55,000 nucleotides of DNA from Chrysomallon squamiferum (Eukaryota; Mollusca; Gastropoda; Neomphalida; Peltospiridae). Position numbers and translations under genes: made by a program. Under the pieces are notes generated by a model. The model had not been told where the DNA came from. It saw nothing but the letters and a program-made list of their open reading frames with translations, and ran no database searches. Shown one piece after another: positions 1 through 13,872 of this stretch (the first letter of the stretch is position 1; each line of letters begins with the position of its first letter). The stretch spans positions 1,333,177 through 1,388,176 of the forward strand of contig CM022674.1 in NCBI GenBank assembly GCA_012295275.1, read 5' to 3'.

Positions 1-849
1 CGTCGACTGATCGGTGGTGGCTTCGAAAGAATTCTCGTACTGCAGCGCCATCTCCCTGTCACTGAAATCTGTGCACAAACTTTCTCTCGAGTTGTCGTCG
101 TCGTCGTTGTTCCGCACAAGAGACAGATCGAGAGGCGAGCCGCCCGTCTTGTTATCCGATGATTTGCTAAAACTCCCGTTTTCAGCGTCGTTTGGCGTCT
201 CGTCGAATTCATAGTTGGACGACCTGTCGAAGTCGTTAGGCGACGCGACTCTCGAGCTGTCGAACGACGCGCTGTTGTCGTCTTCCACGTCGTCCATCTC
301 TCTGTCGCTGCTCGCCAGTGACGACAGGTCTCGACTCTGGTTGTTGATCTCGTACTCGGACAGGTCGTCCTTTTCGTCGCAGTACTCAGAGCTGATCGAC
401 GTCTTGCTGACAGGAATGCTCCTCGGTGTCGAGGACTTTCGACTCTTCTTCCGTCCTGATCCTGTCAAAGTGCTGGACCTCGGGGTGCTGTCTGGTGTCG
501 TTCGGTAACTTTCGTTGTAGTCTGCTAGTTTCTTGTTGTTGTTGTTGCTTTCTGGAGATCCACGACTGGACAGGTCACAAGCAGAGTCTTCTTCAGTGTT
601 CTTATCTCGTTTCTCATCTGCTGCAGATGTAGCTGGGTCTGCTGCTGGATGTTTCTGCAGCACCGAGTCCAAATGACAGACAGGAACTGACTGCTCCTCG
701 ATGCCATTGCTACTGCCGGTGCTGTTGTTAATACTGTGCTTGTTGTTGATGTCTGTGTTGCTTCCTTTCAGCTTGTTTGTGGAAAGGCCGCATTTAAGTT
801 TGGCACATATTGCATCAAGTTTGCCCAGTTTCAGTGACAGGGCAGCCAT
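1..849 (-). CDS. First coding exon of an unrecognised Ser/Asn/Asp-rich protein with a PLDLS motif (partial)
   Basis: The minus strand is open from an in-frame TGA near 886 down to base 1, and this block is clearly GC-richer than the DNA around it. I chose the ATG at 849 because its context (AAAATGG) is strong; an in-frame ATG at 858 is the alternative. About 283 residues are visible. The start reads MAALSLKLGKLDAICAKLKC, followed by low-complexity Ser/Asn/Asp/Glu-rich sequence with a basic patch (GRKKSRKSSTPR, codons near 420-450). At 121-135 it encodes PLDLS (about residue 239), which matches the PxDLS motif bound by the corepressor CtBP in many transcription factors. No zinc finger, homeodomain or enzyme domain lies in this exon, so a nuclear regulator role is inference from the motif and composition only. 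The exon continues past the window edge. Confidence 0.62.
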   Translation of the reverse strand, partial: MAALSLKLGKLDAICAKLKCGLSTNKLKGSNTDINNKHSINNSTGSSNGIEEQSVPVCHLDSVLQKHPAADPATSAADEKRDKNTEEDSACDLSSRGSPESNNNNKKLADYNESYRTTPDSTPRSSTLTGSGRKKSRKSSTPRSIPVSKTSISSEYCDEKDDLSEYEINNQSRDLSSLASSDREMDDVEDDNSASFDSSRVASPNDFDRSSNYEFDETPNDAENGSFSKSSDNKTGGSPLDLSLVRNNDDDDNSRESLCTDFSDREMALQYENSFEATTDQST

Positions 850-901
850 TTTAATCATTCGCTTTAAGGTTCTGGATGTTCTTCACATGATTGTTGTGGA
901 T
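850..901 (-). other. Probable 5' UTR segment with splice acceptor for the minus-strand gene
   Basis: Immediately upstream of the ATG the minus strand has a pyrimidine-rich tract ending in CTTTCAG, with the AG at 903-902. The coding exon probably begins at 901 with about 50 bases of 5' UTR, so the promoter and at least one noncoding exon would lie further right in the window. I could not identify that upstream exon. Confidence 0.4.
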
Positions 902-2705
902 CTGAAAGAAAGAATGTCGATTATTATTTTTTTTTTTTTTCAAAGAAATATATCTGGGCTTTTGATAAACAGGCTTCAGGAAGGATCACAAATCACAAGA
1001 GTCAATCATCTACTACCATGTAATGATCTACTCATTTTCATTTAGCTGCAAGAAAGCTTTTATATGTGCCTACCCACAGACAGGTAAAGCACGTATGGCA
1101 GCATTTATTAAACCAGTCATAGGAATGTGAAATATCTAACTAACAGCTCCACGGAGGATTGATCTTGTGATCAATCACACCTCAAGTCATTGTGTTACAA
1201 CCAAGCATAACCTGATTCCACTAAGTGATTGAGTGAGACCTGTAAGAAATGAAATGTCGATAATTATTTTCTTATAACAAATTTCCTGTTCTTCCAGTCA
1301 CCATGCTGCAATGAACCTACCAAAAAAGAGAACACGTTTTTTTATAATCAGCAAATTACTAAAACACCTCCAACAACTTAAGATTAACAAGTAGTCAGGA
1401 AATTATCAAAAAATGTCAATACCGAAGTCAAACATTGTGTAGCCAATGTCAAAAATTAATCTTTTATATTAACTGCTGTAAGTATTATTTACATTAACAT
1501 CTCTGAATATACTTACAGATTAAAAGACATCCTGTCGCAAAAATAAAACCACAAACCCCTGTAATCCTATCCCATGAGGAGCTTACAATCTAACAATAAA
1601 ATTCTTTTTTAAAACACAGAGGTCATTTGATGATGGGGTGATAAGGTGGAAAACGCATATTATGTTATTTCAGCTAAACACAACATCAATTAATTTCCAA
1701 AAAATAAAAACTGTGATGATGACATTTATGTTACTAAACATCATTAATTTAATATCTATATTTTTTTTTTTTTTTTTTTTTACAAACAAAAAAAAACAGA
1801 AAAAATACCAAGGTGTCAATCATTTGACTTGTTTATGCTCAAAATATTTTGACTGTAATACCAAAACGTGTTGAAATATTACAGGTATTTAAAAGCACAT
1901 TTCTAAATGACACATTCTTTAATAACATAATCACACACCAAACCATCGCACACATTCCACTGAATACATGTAAACCATACAATGAAATGATCACTTTGAT
2001 GTAATTTCACAGATTTAGATATTTTCACTAATAACTGCGAATGCTGGCAACTTGAAAAAATGAATAAAATAACATGATAATAATAATAATAATAATAGTG
2101 ATATTTGAAATTAATATAAACTAAAAATAAGCACTGTGTTACTATATTTCAAAAAGAAAAAAATCACATTACTCTGTAATGTTTTGTTACTTGTATATAA
2201 TTAAAAGTAAATATTGTGTTACTACGTTTCATAAACACAATGCTATCCCTCAGTAATCTGTTATTAATTCTTTTTTTTTCTTTATTCTTTTAATAAATTG
2301 ATATAATAAAAAATAAATAAATACTGAAATATCCAGAAGAGAGAAACATTTCACTGCGAAATAGTTTTTCCAAATAATCTGTATAATTAAATTAAACATT
2401 AAAATCCATTTTTATTTATTTTTTATTTATTTTTTTATTATTTTTTTTATTTATTTTATGAAACACTTATTAATAAAACACCATTAGTCACTAGTTTATT
2501 TTGTCATTAAATAATTAACATAATACAAATGAAACATTAGAATCATTTAGAAATATTTAACATTACTAATAGTGACACAAACTACTTCAATTAAAATTAA
2601 ACATTAAACTCCTGAAAATTTTACATTAAAAAAATTAATAAATAAAAATTTATTTTCTTTTTTCTTTTTCTAGAGTTCTTATGCATTCTTTTAGTTTCTT
2701 AGTTG
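902..2705. other. Noncoding AT-rich stretch, no gene seen
   Basis: This is probably intron or upstream DNA of the minus-strand gene. It holds homopolymer runs (T at 1760-1780), a short (TAA)n near 2068-2098 and AT-rich filler. At 2113-2240 a short phrase ending in 'tgtgttacta' recurs imperfectly. Open frames here are short and biased by the AT content; none resembles a protein. Confidence 0.6.
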
Positions 2706-2813
2706 GTGTAGACTGGTAGACAGAGCAAAGTAAATCAAATACAGCAAAGTGTAGACTGGTAGACAGAGCAAAGTAAATCAAATACAGCAAAGTGTAGACT
2801 GGTAGACAGAGCA
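2706..2813. repeat. Minisatellite, 43-bp unit, about 2.5 copies
   Basis: The phrase beginning gtgtagactggtagacagag starts at 2706, 2749 and 2792, giving a 43-bp period. The two full copies are identical, which implies recent duplication. The 65-codon open frame on the minus strand across it is produced by the repeat and is not a gene. Confidence 0.9.
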
Positions 2814-3550
2814 TTAGTCCAAGAATACTGGAATCAGGATCATCCAAGAACTGTCAGATTTAATTAATTTCAAATACAACAGTATTTGATGAAACCCATT
2901 ATGAGTACAGGCTCGTTTTAAAAAAACCCAGCTGACACTAACTAGGTTATGATAAGGTGATTTTTTTTGTTCAGGCCTTATGCTTGTCTTCTGACATCTC
3001 TAACTACAGAGATACACACACACACACACACACACACAGAGTCTGTCCTGTACGCAAATTAGCAGCTCTTTAACCATTCACCAAGTGTTTATGTTTTCTG
3101 TAAAATGATCTCGGTTCCATTAACGGAGCCAATATTTATGACCGCAGAGATCAATCAAACTTCACGAAGCACTGTGCATCAACAACCACACTTAAACAGC
3201 ATTATTAAACAAGTGTTTTTTTGTCCTGCAGTCATGATGGGCAGGTTTTCAAGTAGTTGCAGATGATGGCAACTGAGTTATTGTTTGTGCTAATATTTGA
3301 CAATGATGCTAGGCATACTGCTGAAGTGGTAGCTGGGAGTTGAAAAAGGTGCTTGGTTCGGTGTTGTAAATTATATTTACTACTGGGAGCACGGTTGTGA
3401 ATGAGCAAGCTAAAGGATATAGGATGATGAATGAATGAATGAACGAACGGTAGTTAAATTTTTAACTGGTTTTTAAAAGAATCATTTTGTTTTGTTTAAG
3501 TTATTTTGTTTTCATTTCTTTTATTTTATTTTATTAATTTGTTTGAAATA

Positions 3551-3596
<46 letters not shown>

Positions 3597-4628
3597 GGAA
3601 ATTAACAGGTGATATATTACATTAATTTATACTGTTTATATATATGTCTACAATAATACCAGAAATCCTGTATATAAATTTACTGACTGGTATTTTAAAC
3701 ATAATAATAGTAACATTTAATCTAATATATATTTTTTACACTAACAATAATTCTAAATTTAAAAAAAATTAAATTAAATTAAATTAAATTAAATTTAAAA
3801 AAACGTTATTTCTGTGAACTAAGTATTCAAAATGTGAAATTTTTTTCAAAAAAAATATTCATACAAACTCTTCCTGGTACTACAAGTCAGTTTAACATAA
3901 AATAACATAAACCACCGATTGCATCAGAATATTATTCTTTTAAAATTAAACAGCAGCAAAGCAGTAATCACAACTTCAAAAAAAAAAAAAAAAAAATCTT
4001 CTTGATTATATCTATATATATATATATATCTGTATATATATATATATATCATACAGAGTTTCTCAAAACAAACATATTTCATTTCTGTATCTACACCCCT
4101 TACAATTAAAAATGTGTCTCAACAAGAAGCAAAATAAAAAAAATAATAATAATAAAAAAAAAATAAAAAAAAAAAATAAAAAAATATTTAAAATATACCC
4201 TGAATTATATACCAAGTAAATCAAGAAAATAAAGAACCCTGCAATATCATGCGTTCAATATCAACTGTATGATAACAATAGTATCTCACACTACATGTAG
4301 CTAAAGCACATAAATGATCCATACTACCGTATCATAAAAACAGGTTTACTTAGGACCAAACAGACATTGTGTATTAACCGTACCAGTCTGTTGTCAGGCA
4401 ACAAGATTTGACAACTTAGTATTCCCATTGCTAAGCCATGCATGAACAAAAAATTCTATTAATTTCCTGACATGCAATGTAAAACAATTGCTTTGTTAAC
4501 ACAATTAGACCTCTTTATCTCAGACAGGCAAAAACTGTGAGTCAAACTGACAAATTGTTTTAAAGGAAATATAAAATTAAATAAAAAAAAAGAATTATTT
4601 CATATATTCATGATTATATACATACACT
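2814..4628. other. Noncoding stretch with microsatellites and one non-repetitive block
   Basis: It includes (CA)n at about 3015-3038, (ATT)n at 3552-3597, five TTAAA units near 3766-3796 and (TA)n near 4012-4050. Between about 2990 and 3430 the sequence is more complex and less AT-rich and could be a conserved noncoding element. I see no open frame that looks like a protein. Confidence 0.5.
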
Positions 4629-4661
4629 AAGCATAAATGTGTGTGTATGTGTGTGTGTGAG

Positions 4662-4701
<40 letters not shown>

Positions 4702-5084
4702 TATACATACATATACACACATATATAAATAAAAACACACTATTTACATGTGCTCACATACATTTCTACAAAAATATATGCATACATACATTACCGAACA
4801 CACACACACACACATATATATACACATAAATATACACTCACACATATAACCCATATACAAACCTAGAGACACAAAAAGATGCATGTATACTCATATATGG
4901 ATATATATATATACACACACACACAAATAGTTCTATGCACACACACACACACATACACACACACACACGCATGCACATAAACATGCACCATATGCTCTCA
5001 CTTTCTGAAAAATCAAATTCATTTTCTGTTAGATTTGCATGTATATATGTCTGTCTGTGTGTGTGTGTGGATGTGTGTGTGTGT

Positions 5085-5144
<60 letters not shown>

Positions 5145-5145
5145 A
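4629..5145. repeat. Compound dinucleotide repeat block (TA/CA/GT)
   Basis: Blocks of (TG)n, (TA)n and (CA)n alternate, ending in an unbroken (GT)n tract at about 5090-5143. CA-rich and GT-rich stretches on the same strand make parts of it self-complementary. The histidine/threonine- and cysteine/valine-rich open frames on both strands are artefacts of the repeat. Confidence 0.9.
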
Positions 5146-5836
5146 TAATTCAGACTTTGCAAATATGCATCTAAACAACCTTAAATAAAATATGTATCAC
5201 AGATATGAACCATGTATCAGGTTATACATTCTATTTAGACTGCAACAGTAATAAAAAATTAATTGCTATTGTTATTAGACAACTTGACATTTCCTTTGTT
5301 TTAGCACATTTTAAAATATTTCAACTCTTGATACCCATTTTCGTGTGAATCAGCAAATGTTACAATTTCTAACAAATTACAGCATTTTGTGAAAATGTCA
5401 TTCTGGTCTTTTCTTTTGTATACATTACACTGTTATTCAGTAATGACCTAATTTTGAATTAATTTTATTTTGGGGGGGGGATAAGTTGACATTTCTGATT
5501 AGAACTGTAAAAACAAAATTAGTTTAAAAAAAAAAAAAATGTAATAATAATAAATTTATGAACGGGTAAAAAACAAAAGAATTTGGCATAGTTCTGTTGA
5601 AATAATTTAATATTAATAAAAATAAAAAAAAAAAACGAAATAAAAATATAAAATAATATATATAAATGTTTCTATAGGAATAATAATTTTATAGTAAAAA
5701 ATGATTCATACATCTATACTGATAATTTTAAAGTAAGGAAAAATATACATTACATTTTCAAAATAGCTGATGTTTTTGTTACGAGATTTTTTAATTTCTT
5801 AATTAAACTGCAACTGGCTCAGATGAGCTGAAAGAG

Positions 5837-5930
<94 letters not shown>

Positions 5931-6231
5931 AAAAACTGATTATTATTAAGGTAGAGTATTCAGTTATGTCTGTTTATCAGTAATACAAGTATCTTTATTA
6001 AGATTGCTGTTTTAATAGAAATGCAGTTAGCATAAAAAATCAATCCAACACTGAAAAAATTATAGAAAAAAAATGAGTAAAGAGTATGTATAAAGGAAGA
6101 AATAAATTTCAAAAAAAATAAAATAAAATAGAATAATAAGATTTTTAAAATAATCAATACAATACATCAAAACCACATAATCAAAATTAGGAATTATTTT
6201 TAAAATTTTGCCTGTATTTGAAGAAATTTAA

Positions 6232-6292
<61 letters not shown>

Positions 6293-6959
6293 TGCACAAA
6301 TGCACATGAAATTGTCATATAATCTATTACTCAGTTTAAAAAGAATTTCTAACTAAAGAAAAAAATAATAATTTATGTTTTTTATCATTCCATAAATGTC
6401 AAGCCAATTAATCTTTGACTCAAAAAAGTACAAATTTTTACCAGCCTAAAACAAAAGTTTTACACTCTATTACATTAATTTATTAAATCAAAATGCCTAA
6501 TCTGTTACTCAGAAAAACGTAAAACATTATCCATTAGAAACAAAGTTTAAAATAGTCTTAAAATTAACTCAGTGGAAATTTCTCATCAACTAAAAATGTA
6601 AAAGGTTATCCATTAAAAACAAACTTTAAAACTGTATAACATTTAGTTTTAAAGTTAAGTCAGTGTAAAAATGTTTTATTTTCATCCATCATATTACTCA
6701 TCAGCATATGAAATATTTACCATTACAATAAAAAATTTAATTCCTTTTATCAAACTAACGTAAATTTTAAATTATTCTGCAGCTGAAACAGATTTAGTCA
6801 TTCTTTTTAATATTAATCCACAGAATTAAGCCATGTCAAACAGAAAATATTTAAAACAAAAAATTTAAATATAAAACTTTATGTCAAAATAATTATTATT
6901 GTCATACTTTTAACATTAATCCGCAAGTTTAGTATGCGCATAATTAATCAGTTTCCATT
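5146..6959. other. Noncoding AT-rich stretch with long (GA)n and (CA)n tracts
   Basis: Contains (GA)n at 5845-5929 and (CA)n at 6233-6288. From about 6400 to 6880 there is a faint degenerate repeat in which 'ttatccatta' and 'aaactttaaaa' phrases recur. No gene is visible. Confidence 0.6.
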
Positions 6960-7440
6960 TAAAACATAAAATTCAAAAACAAATGAAAATAAATCTACGT
7001 ATCAAATCATTTAGCCCCTAAAACAAAAACTTTTTAAAACAACTTAAATATATCTACGTATCAAATCATTTAACAGTTAAAACACAATTTTTTAAAACAA
7101 AATAAATCTATCAAATTATTTAACCCCTAAAACAAAAAGTTTCTAAAATAATTTTAAATAAATCTGTATATCAAACCATTTAGCGCTAAAACAAAATAAA
7201 TCTACACAACCTACTAAAACTAAATTTTTCAAAAAAATAAAATAAATCTACATACATCAAACTATTTAACATCGAAAACAAAAAAATTCTAAATCGAAAT
7301 AGATCTATATATATATCAACCTGTTTAAACCCTAAAACCACAAGTTTTTAAAAGAAAATAAATCGCTATATGTCAAACCATTTAACCCCTGAAACAAAAA
7401 CTTTTTTAAAAAAAACAATTTAAATCAATCCATATAATCA
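6960..7440. repeat. Degenerate minisatellite, unit about 50-65 bp
   Basis: A phrase like tcaaaycatttarccccta recurs at about 7002, 7061, 7111 and 7171 and on to about 7375, each followed by an A-rich phrase ending in 'tttttaaaa'. Unit length and sequence vary, so the array is old. Confidence 0.65.
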
Positions 7441-7468
7441 ATTATCGAGAAAAAAGAAAGAAAAAATA

Positions 7469-7521
<53 letters not shown>

Positions 7522-7798
7522 AAAACAATTTTAAATTAGCCCATAAATCAAGCCCACTTACACCCTGTTACTCACATTATAAAACACTTTGTTATTTATA
7601 TTCTCCAGTGTCCTGTCCTCTAATAATATATACAAGCATGTCTCAATTATTGCTGCGTTGCATGGCGAAGAGTTGAGCTGTGATCACAGAAGAGCTTACA
7701 CAAAGAAAAACGTGGATTAACCAATAAAAATAGTTTGCTCCATGAGCACACAAGTGTATGTTTCACTGTGACAACTAGATTCTTAATTCATACAATAT

Positions 7799-7847
<49 letters not shown>

Positions 7848-7994
7848 TGCTATCTTTTCTTCTTTTTTTTTTTCTGGGAGAGACCAGCTCTCGTAATTAA
7901 ACAGTTTTGTATCATTTTTTTTTTTTTTTTTTTTTTTTATGGAATATGCTACATGCATATGTAGATATCTAGAATACATGGGAGTTTTCAGATA

Positions 7995-8037
<43 letters not shown>

Positions 8038-8856
8038 TATTTGTTTGTTGTTGAAATATACATATTAATTAATATAAACTGTAGCGAGAAACAATAAACT
8101 AGTTGTTAAAATTTCTTCTTTCTTTTTTTTTAAGGAATGCAAATATTTACTGATGTTATTAAGAAGTTTCAGATTTTTCTATTGTTATTTAAATTAGCAA
8201 ATAGTGTAATGGCAAACTGAAAGTGAAGGTTTTAAATAAACGTTCCCAATAAAAAAGTTTTTGTCTTCTTTTAAGAACTTTTGTGTGTGTGTGTTTCTTT
8301 TTCCTTTTTTTTTTATTTATTCATCTTCTTTTTTTTTTCTTTCCCATGATGTTAAAGTTTTATATCATCAGGTATATACAGTAGTAGTAATAATAATAAT
8401 AATTATGATTTAGTAATGGAAACTAAAAATTAAGTGAAATTTAAAAAACTATTTTAATTTTACATACACACACATACACAGACCACACACTCTTTAAATA
8501 ATTTAAATAGAAAATATGCACACATAAAATATATTTCTTTTTCTTTCACTCTTTCTCTCTCACAGACACACAGACACATAAATACACACACATACACACA
8601 ACCATACATGTACAGACACCTTAAAAAGTTTAAATGGAAAATATGTATACATATATTTCTCTCTTTCCTTCTTTCTCTCTCTCTCTCACATACATCTTCA
8701 TACTAAGTGATCCATAATATTCTTTACATATTCAAAAATGCACTTTTTAATAAGATACACCTAAAATCTTTAAAACACTTTCTTAGTAACACAATCTTAT
8801 TTTAGAAGGAAAAACCAAAAGATGAAAAGATACAAAATTATACGTAATATACATTC

Positions 8857-8886
<30 letters not shown>
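7441..8886. other. Noncoding stretch with microsatellites
   Basis: Includes (TA)n plus a T-run at 7467-7517, (GT)n at 7799-7847, a T-run at 7913-7939, (TA)n at 7999-8029 and (GT)n at 8860-8892. A short non-repetitive piece lies at 7560-7790. No coding signal. Confidence 0.55.
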
Positions 8887-8894
<8 letters not shown>

Positions 8895-8957
8895 GTGTTT
8901 AGGCCTGTTCCGTGTTATATATATATATAAAACAGAACAGGCCTATACACTTACACA
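8887..8957. repeat. Near-perfect hairpin of about 71 bp
   Basis: The left arm (gtaagtgtttaggcctgttc) and the reverse complement of the right arm (gtaagtgtataggcctgttc) differ at one base over 20. Pairing continues with a few mismatches through GTGT/ACAG into a central (TA)n. The left flank is (GT)n and the right flank is CA-rich, so pairing could extend outward. Confidence 0.8.
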
Positions 8958-11774
8958 TACTCATATATATAATTATGCACACACATGTAAATGTATATAT
9001 CACAAACACACGTATATGTGTATATAAACACACAGACACAAACACATACACAAATACAAGTGTATGTGTGTGTCTGTGGAGAGAGATAGAGAAAATGTTT
9101 TTTAATATTTTATTTATTTCTAAAAACAACTTTAATCCAAGATCAAAGGGATTTAATCAATGATGGTATTTGATTCACTTCCTGTACTACAACAACACAT
9201 TAATTGTGAACTATGTAAACTAGAAAAAGAATTTCACATATAGGTAATTGCCTCAGTTCACAAAATGAATTTTATGGACACATTTAATCTGTGAAAGATT
9301 TAAGAGTTTTTGAAGCAGGAAATGAATAATTTAATAAAATGTATTTCATCTCATTTCATTTTATTCTTTTTTTCCTCTTTTCTTTTTTCCATAATTTTAT
9401 ATATTTTATTTAATCTCATTTCACTTTATTTTTTTATTTAGTATGAATTTCCCCCCCCCACCCAGCTTTTAGTAAGAAATCATTGTTATCAAGTAATGCT
9501 GTTTTTATGAATAAACTGTAAAAACTTTATTTCATGGATGTCATTTATGAAAAATACCTTGAATTCCCACCAGTTTGTAAGGACAGATATCAGATGATTT
9601 ATGTGTTTGGAAAATATTCACGTTATCCATATAAAAATTTTTACTTGATTGAAAAATTATCAACATACAGATCTAAAGTGTGAACATTTTTGTAATAAGG
9701 AGAAACATCAACTTTTTTAATTAACTGAGAAGCTATGGAAAAATCATGGACACTGAAAGAAAAAAAAAAAAGTCATTAGTGACTGGAAAAGACACAGAAA
9801 CAAGTCACCAACCAGGAAACTAATACAAACTTTTCATTGCACAAAAGAAGAAATAAAATCATTAAAATAAAACTCAGTCTTGAACAGAGGATGGTAAATA
9901 TTTTACAGTTAAAATTCAATAGTTCCATCAAGAAAGCTGGGAATTTTTTTTTTGTGTTGGTTTATAAATCATTAATCTTAACTTTATACAAGATTCAGTC
10001 ATGCAAAATAAAACAGAAAAGTCAATAAGATGTCTTGTCTTCAGCTTTGGCAGCCAAAGGGTTAAAACATTCATGCACCTGCTTCAGTGCTAACTGGATA
10101 AGTTTCCGAGCACCTTTGGTGACCACTGTGCTCTGTACTGGTCATCACTAATCCCACTTTTCCTGGACCAGTATTTACTGCTTCAGACATCACTGAACAC
10201 TCAGTTATCACAGCACATCTGGTGTATCGAATCAAGTTTTCACCAATCCAGAGCAATGTTGGAGTCCATTCTTCTTGAACAATAAACCAGTTGAAGAAAT
10301 TAAACCATCACACTGAAGATTCACAGTCAACGGCTTTTGATTTCTGTGGCAAATCTTTTATAAAACTGAGACAGGTTAAGACTATTACTGCTTTCATTTT
10401 CTTCTCTTTAAATCAAATCCTTTATCAATAATCTATAACTCGCATAATTATGCATGACAGACATGCTTGAACATTCTATGGATCCCCATTTTTTTTTATC
10501 ACCTTTAATACTCTTGTGGGTTAAAAATATGATTTTTTTAAATGAAAGCATGTAATTATGTTTGAATATTCTGTGAAAACTGTTAAAAACCTAAGATGGC
10601 AGAATTTGTGCATGACAAACATGCTTGAATCTTTCAGGAAAAAAACCCAGTGTGCCTTCATCTCTGTATGTAATCACGCATTAAACTAAAACTGAACTGG
10701 TTATAATACGTGAAAGTATCTTCATCACTATATCTGACGTTTTTGGATTAGTCTATAGATTTTTAAAACATCAGCTCCCTAATTGTGTGCGCCCATGTAA
10801 GGCATCCATGAACATTTAGTTGATTATACATCTTTCAAAATGTTCCTTAAATATACACTTTGCATATTACTGACCAAACAAATTTTTAACATTTTTAAAT
10901 CATATACTGTGACAGAAAAACTGTCATAAATCATAAAAGATTGACAAAACAAATGAATAACATCTCTGTCGACAACAATTGGACAATAAGCAAAATGTAT
11001 CTGCAGTCATGCCTACTGCTCTAATTAAAACCAAGCTGAGATGAACATTATAATTTATTTATTCACGTCAGTATGTGCTTAGATGCCATTCTTTCATCGT
11101 AGCAACTATTAACTGACGTCTGGCTGTTCAATACCTGATTCACAAATCTTCTCTCATTGATGGCATGGTTAGATGTTGTGTATTGCAAAAGAATTGTTAA
11201 AAAAATGAACAACAACAACAACAACAATAAAATTAACAATAACAACAGCTGTATAAATAGTAACAGCTATGATAATAATAACAATAATAATACAATAACA
11301 AAAAAGACGAGAACAACAATAATACTTATAAAAAAATAATAATAATAATAATAATAAAAAAAAATAAAAAAAAAAAACCATCATAAGATGTGACGATATA
11401 TCCAGACAATGTTAACCACAGAAACAGTTCAGAATTTACTTCTTAAAAAAAAAAAAAAAAGCTAATAATAAGACAACAACTTGTAAATGCATGTTAGATA
11501 TATGTTTTATAATATATTTGTCCTCCTTTGATGAAAAACATATCAGAAAGTTAAATTTTTGCTTTTCACATTGACATTATGACGAAACAACATAACTAAA
11601 ACCTAAGTTAATTAAAGAATTATGTGTGTATCCTTATGAAAATGTAGTATATTCTCATAATCTATATTTGGCCAAATCCGGAGGAAATGAGGGTATTTAA
11701 TTAATTCAGATCAATCAATGTCAGCTCCAGGTTTATATGAATTGATGAAGAAAGTTTATCTCAGTGCCATACAT
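8958..11774. other. Noncoding stretch, mostly plain AT-rich DNA
   Basis: Contains CA/GT-rich DNA to about 9080, then largely unstructured AT-rich sequence, and AAC/AAT triplet runs at 11208-11375. The block at 10029-10330 is described separately. Confidence 0.5.
10029..10330 (-). pseudogene. Possible degenerate coding fragment (unrecognised)
   Basis: This block is less AT-rich than its surroundings, and two minus-strand frames read like protein in turn. One frame from about 10256 includes NLIRYTRCAVITECSVMSEA. A second frame from about 10138 to a TGA near 10022 includes TKGARKLIQLALKQVHECF. They overlap as if a frameshift separated them. I do not recognise the protein and see no good splice acceptor between them. 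It may be a relic exon, a transposon remnant or chance. Confidence 0.25.
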
Positions 11775-11969
<195 letters not shown>

Positions 11970-12727
11970 GACATACAAAGACAGAGAGTCAGATAGCCGA
12001 GTACAAAATGAAACAACAGACAATATGAGATCAAGAGCTATATATATATATAAAAAGAAAAAAACAATATATGTGTGTGTGTGTGTGTACATGTATATGT
12101 ATGTATGTGTATATATATATCAATACAAATTAAATATTAAATTTAAAAATATATGCAGTGATGCATATTCACATTACAGAATTGTAATAAAAAAGATAGC
12201 AATAAGAAAGAAGGAAAGAAAGAAAAGAAACATGTAGAAATAAGGTAAAAAAAAAAAAATACTGAAGAAAAAAAATAAAGGAAAAAGAAAAAACAAAACA
12301 AAGATGAAATATATGTGTGCATCCTTAAATAAACTTTGTGCAAGTCAGTATTTGCTTATTTGCTTGTCAATGTGTATATTGGTATGTGGCATTACATTCA
12401 TAAAATTAAATAAATAACAATTGTTACCCATCCCAGACTTTCAAATCAAGCATCGGCTTTTAGAACAAACAAACAAACTTGAACCAACTTGAACTTAACC
12501 AATTTTAAATTAAAGCAAATCAAATTAATCAAACTGAAGTCATTGATTATTTCACTTGACCTGAAGGCATATCAGTGGATTACTAGACGCAGGAAAGAGA
12601 GAGAGATGAAGAGATTAGGGTAAAACGAACAGCTGGATGGATGGATGAAAAGTGAGATGAATGCAAATCTGTAGCTTAAAATAATGAAGAAAATGAAATT
12701 ATATAAATAAATAAAATTAGTTAATTA

Positions 12728-12767
<40 letters not shown>

Positions 12768-12770
12768 TAA

Positions 12771-12807
<37 letters not shown>

Positions 12808-13812
12808 GTGTAACATAATAATGATAATGATAATAATAAATCAATCAATGAATCAATAAATGAATAAAAATGAGATCAAATGGTAAATGCATATTAAAAT
12901 AATGCTATATATTTAAGAAAGTAATAAAATTAATAACTTTAGGCAGTAAAACAAAAAATAAAATAAAAAATTAAATTAAAAAAACAATTAAAAAGAAAAC
13001 ACTTTAAAAAATATATATATATATATTTAAATATTTAAAAAATAAAAAATTATGTCAATTGAATAAGGAAATGTCCCAACTTTCTAAATGGATGAAGAAA
13101 GGAAACTGCATACAAATTAAAACATAAGCATAAATCTTACTCTTCATACAAAAGTGGCGAAACCTGACTAGCCATTTCCTTTTCAACATTATTCTCACAA
13201 TATCCCCGAAACAATGCATTCCTGTCTAATTTGGAGCATTATTTTACCAAGTGAAACACTAAACCCAAGCTGGCAATTCTGGTTTTAACAAATACAGTTA
13301 TAAAACCCCCGTGTGATATAGCTGATATATAACAAACACAGATTAGCCAGGTCATATAGGGAATTTGATACAAACGTGCACTTTGTTCAAAGTATTGTAA
13401 ATTCTGCATTCTATACCGTGTTATGAAATGGGAGAAAAACAAAAAACACTGATATGCTAAGCTTCATCTGTAGGCACATCCAAAGTCAGAATATTTATTC
13501 TCAGCTGTGTATTTAGTGAGAAAAAAAAAAGAAAAAAAAAAAAAAAAAAAAAGATGTTTGCTTTTCTTAAATTTACAAAGTAATTATTAAACTTGTGTAC
13601 CTAACATTTATTGTGTTCACTAAATAAACAAGTTCTTAGATTTCTCTCAAATGAAATCAGACACCAAGAATTTGAAACGTTTTCCCAGCATAGCAGTCTC
13701 ACTGCTTTATGTTTTAATGTTGCTGGGGTTTTTTTTTGAGGGGAGGGGTTAATTAAAACATTTTCTCAAAAAACATAATACAATAATAACTTACATCATT
13801 TGGTATTTTATG

Positions 13813-13872
<60 letters not shown>

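Noticed and set aside
215-508. Forward-strand open frame opposite the first exon
   Set aside because: It is the antisense shadow of the minus-strand coding exon, which has the better start context and composition.
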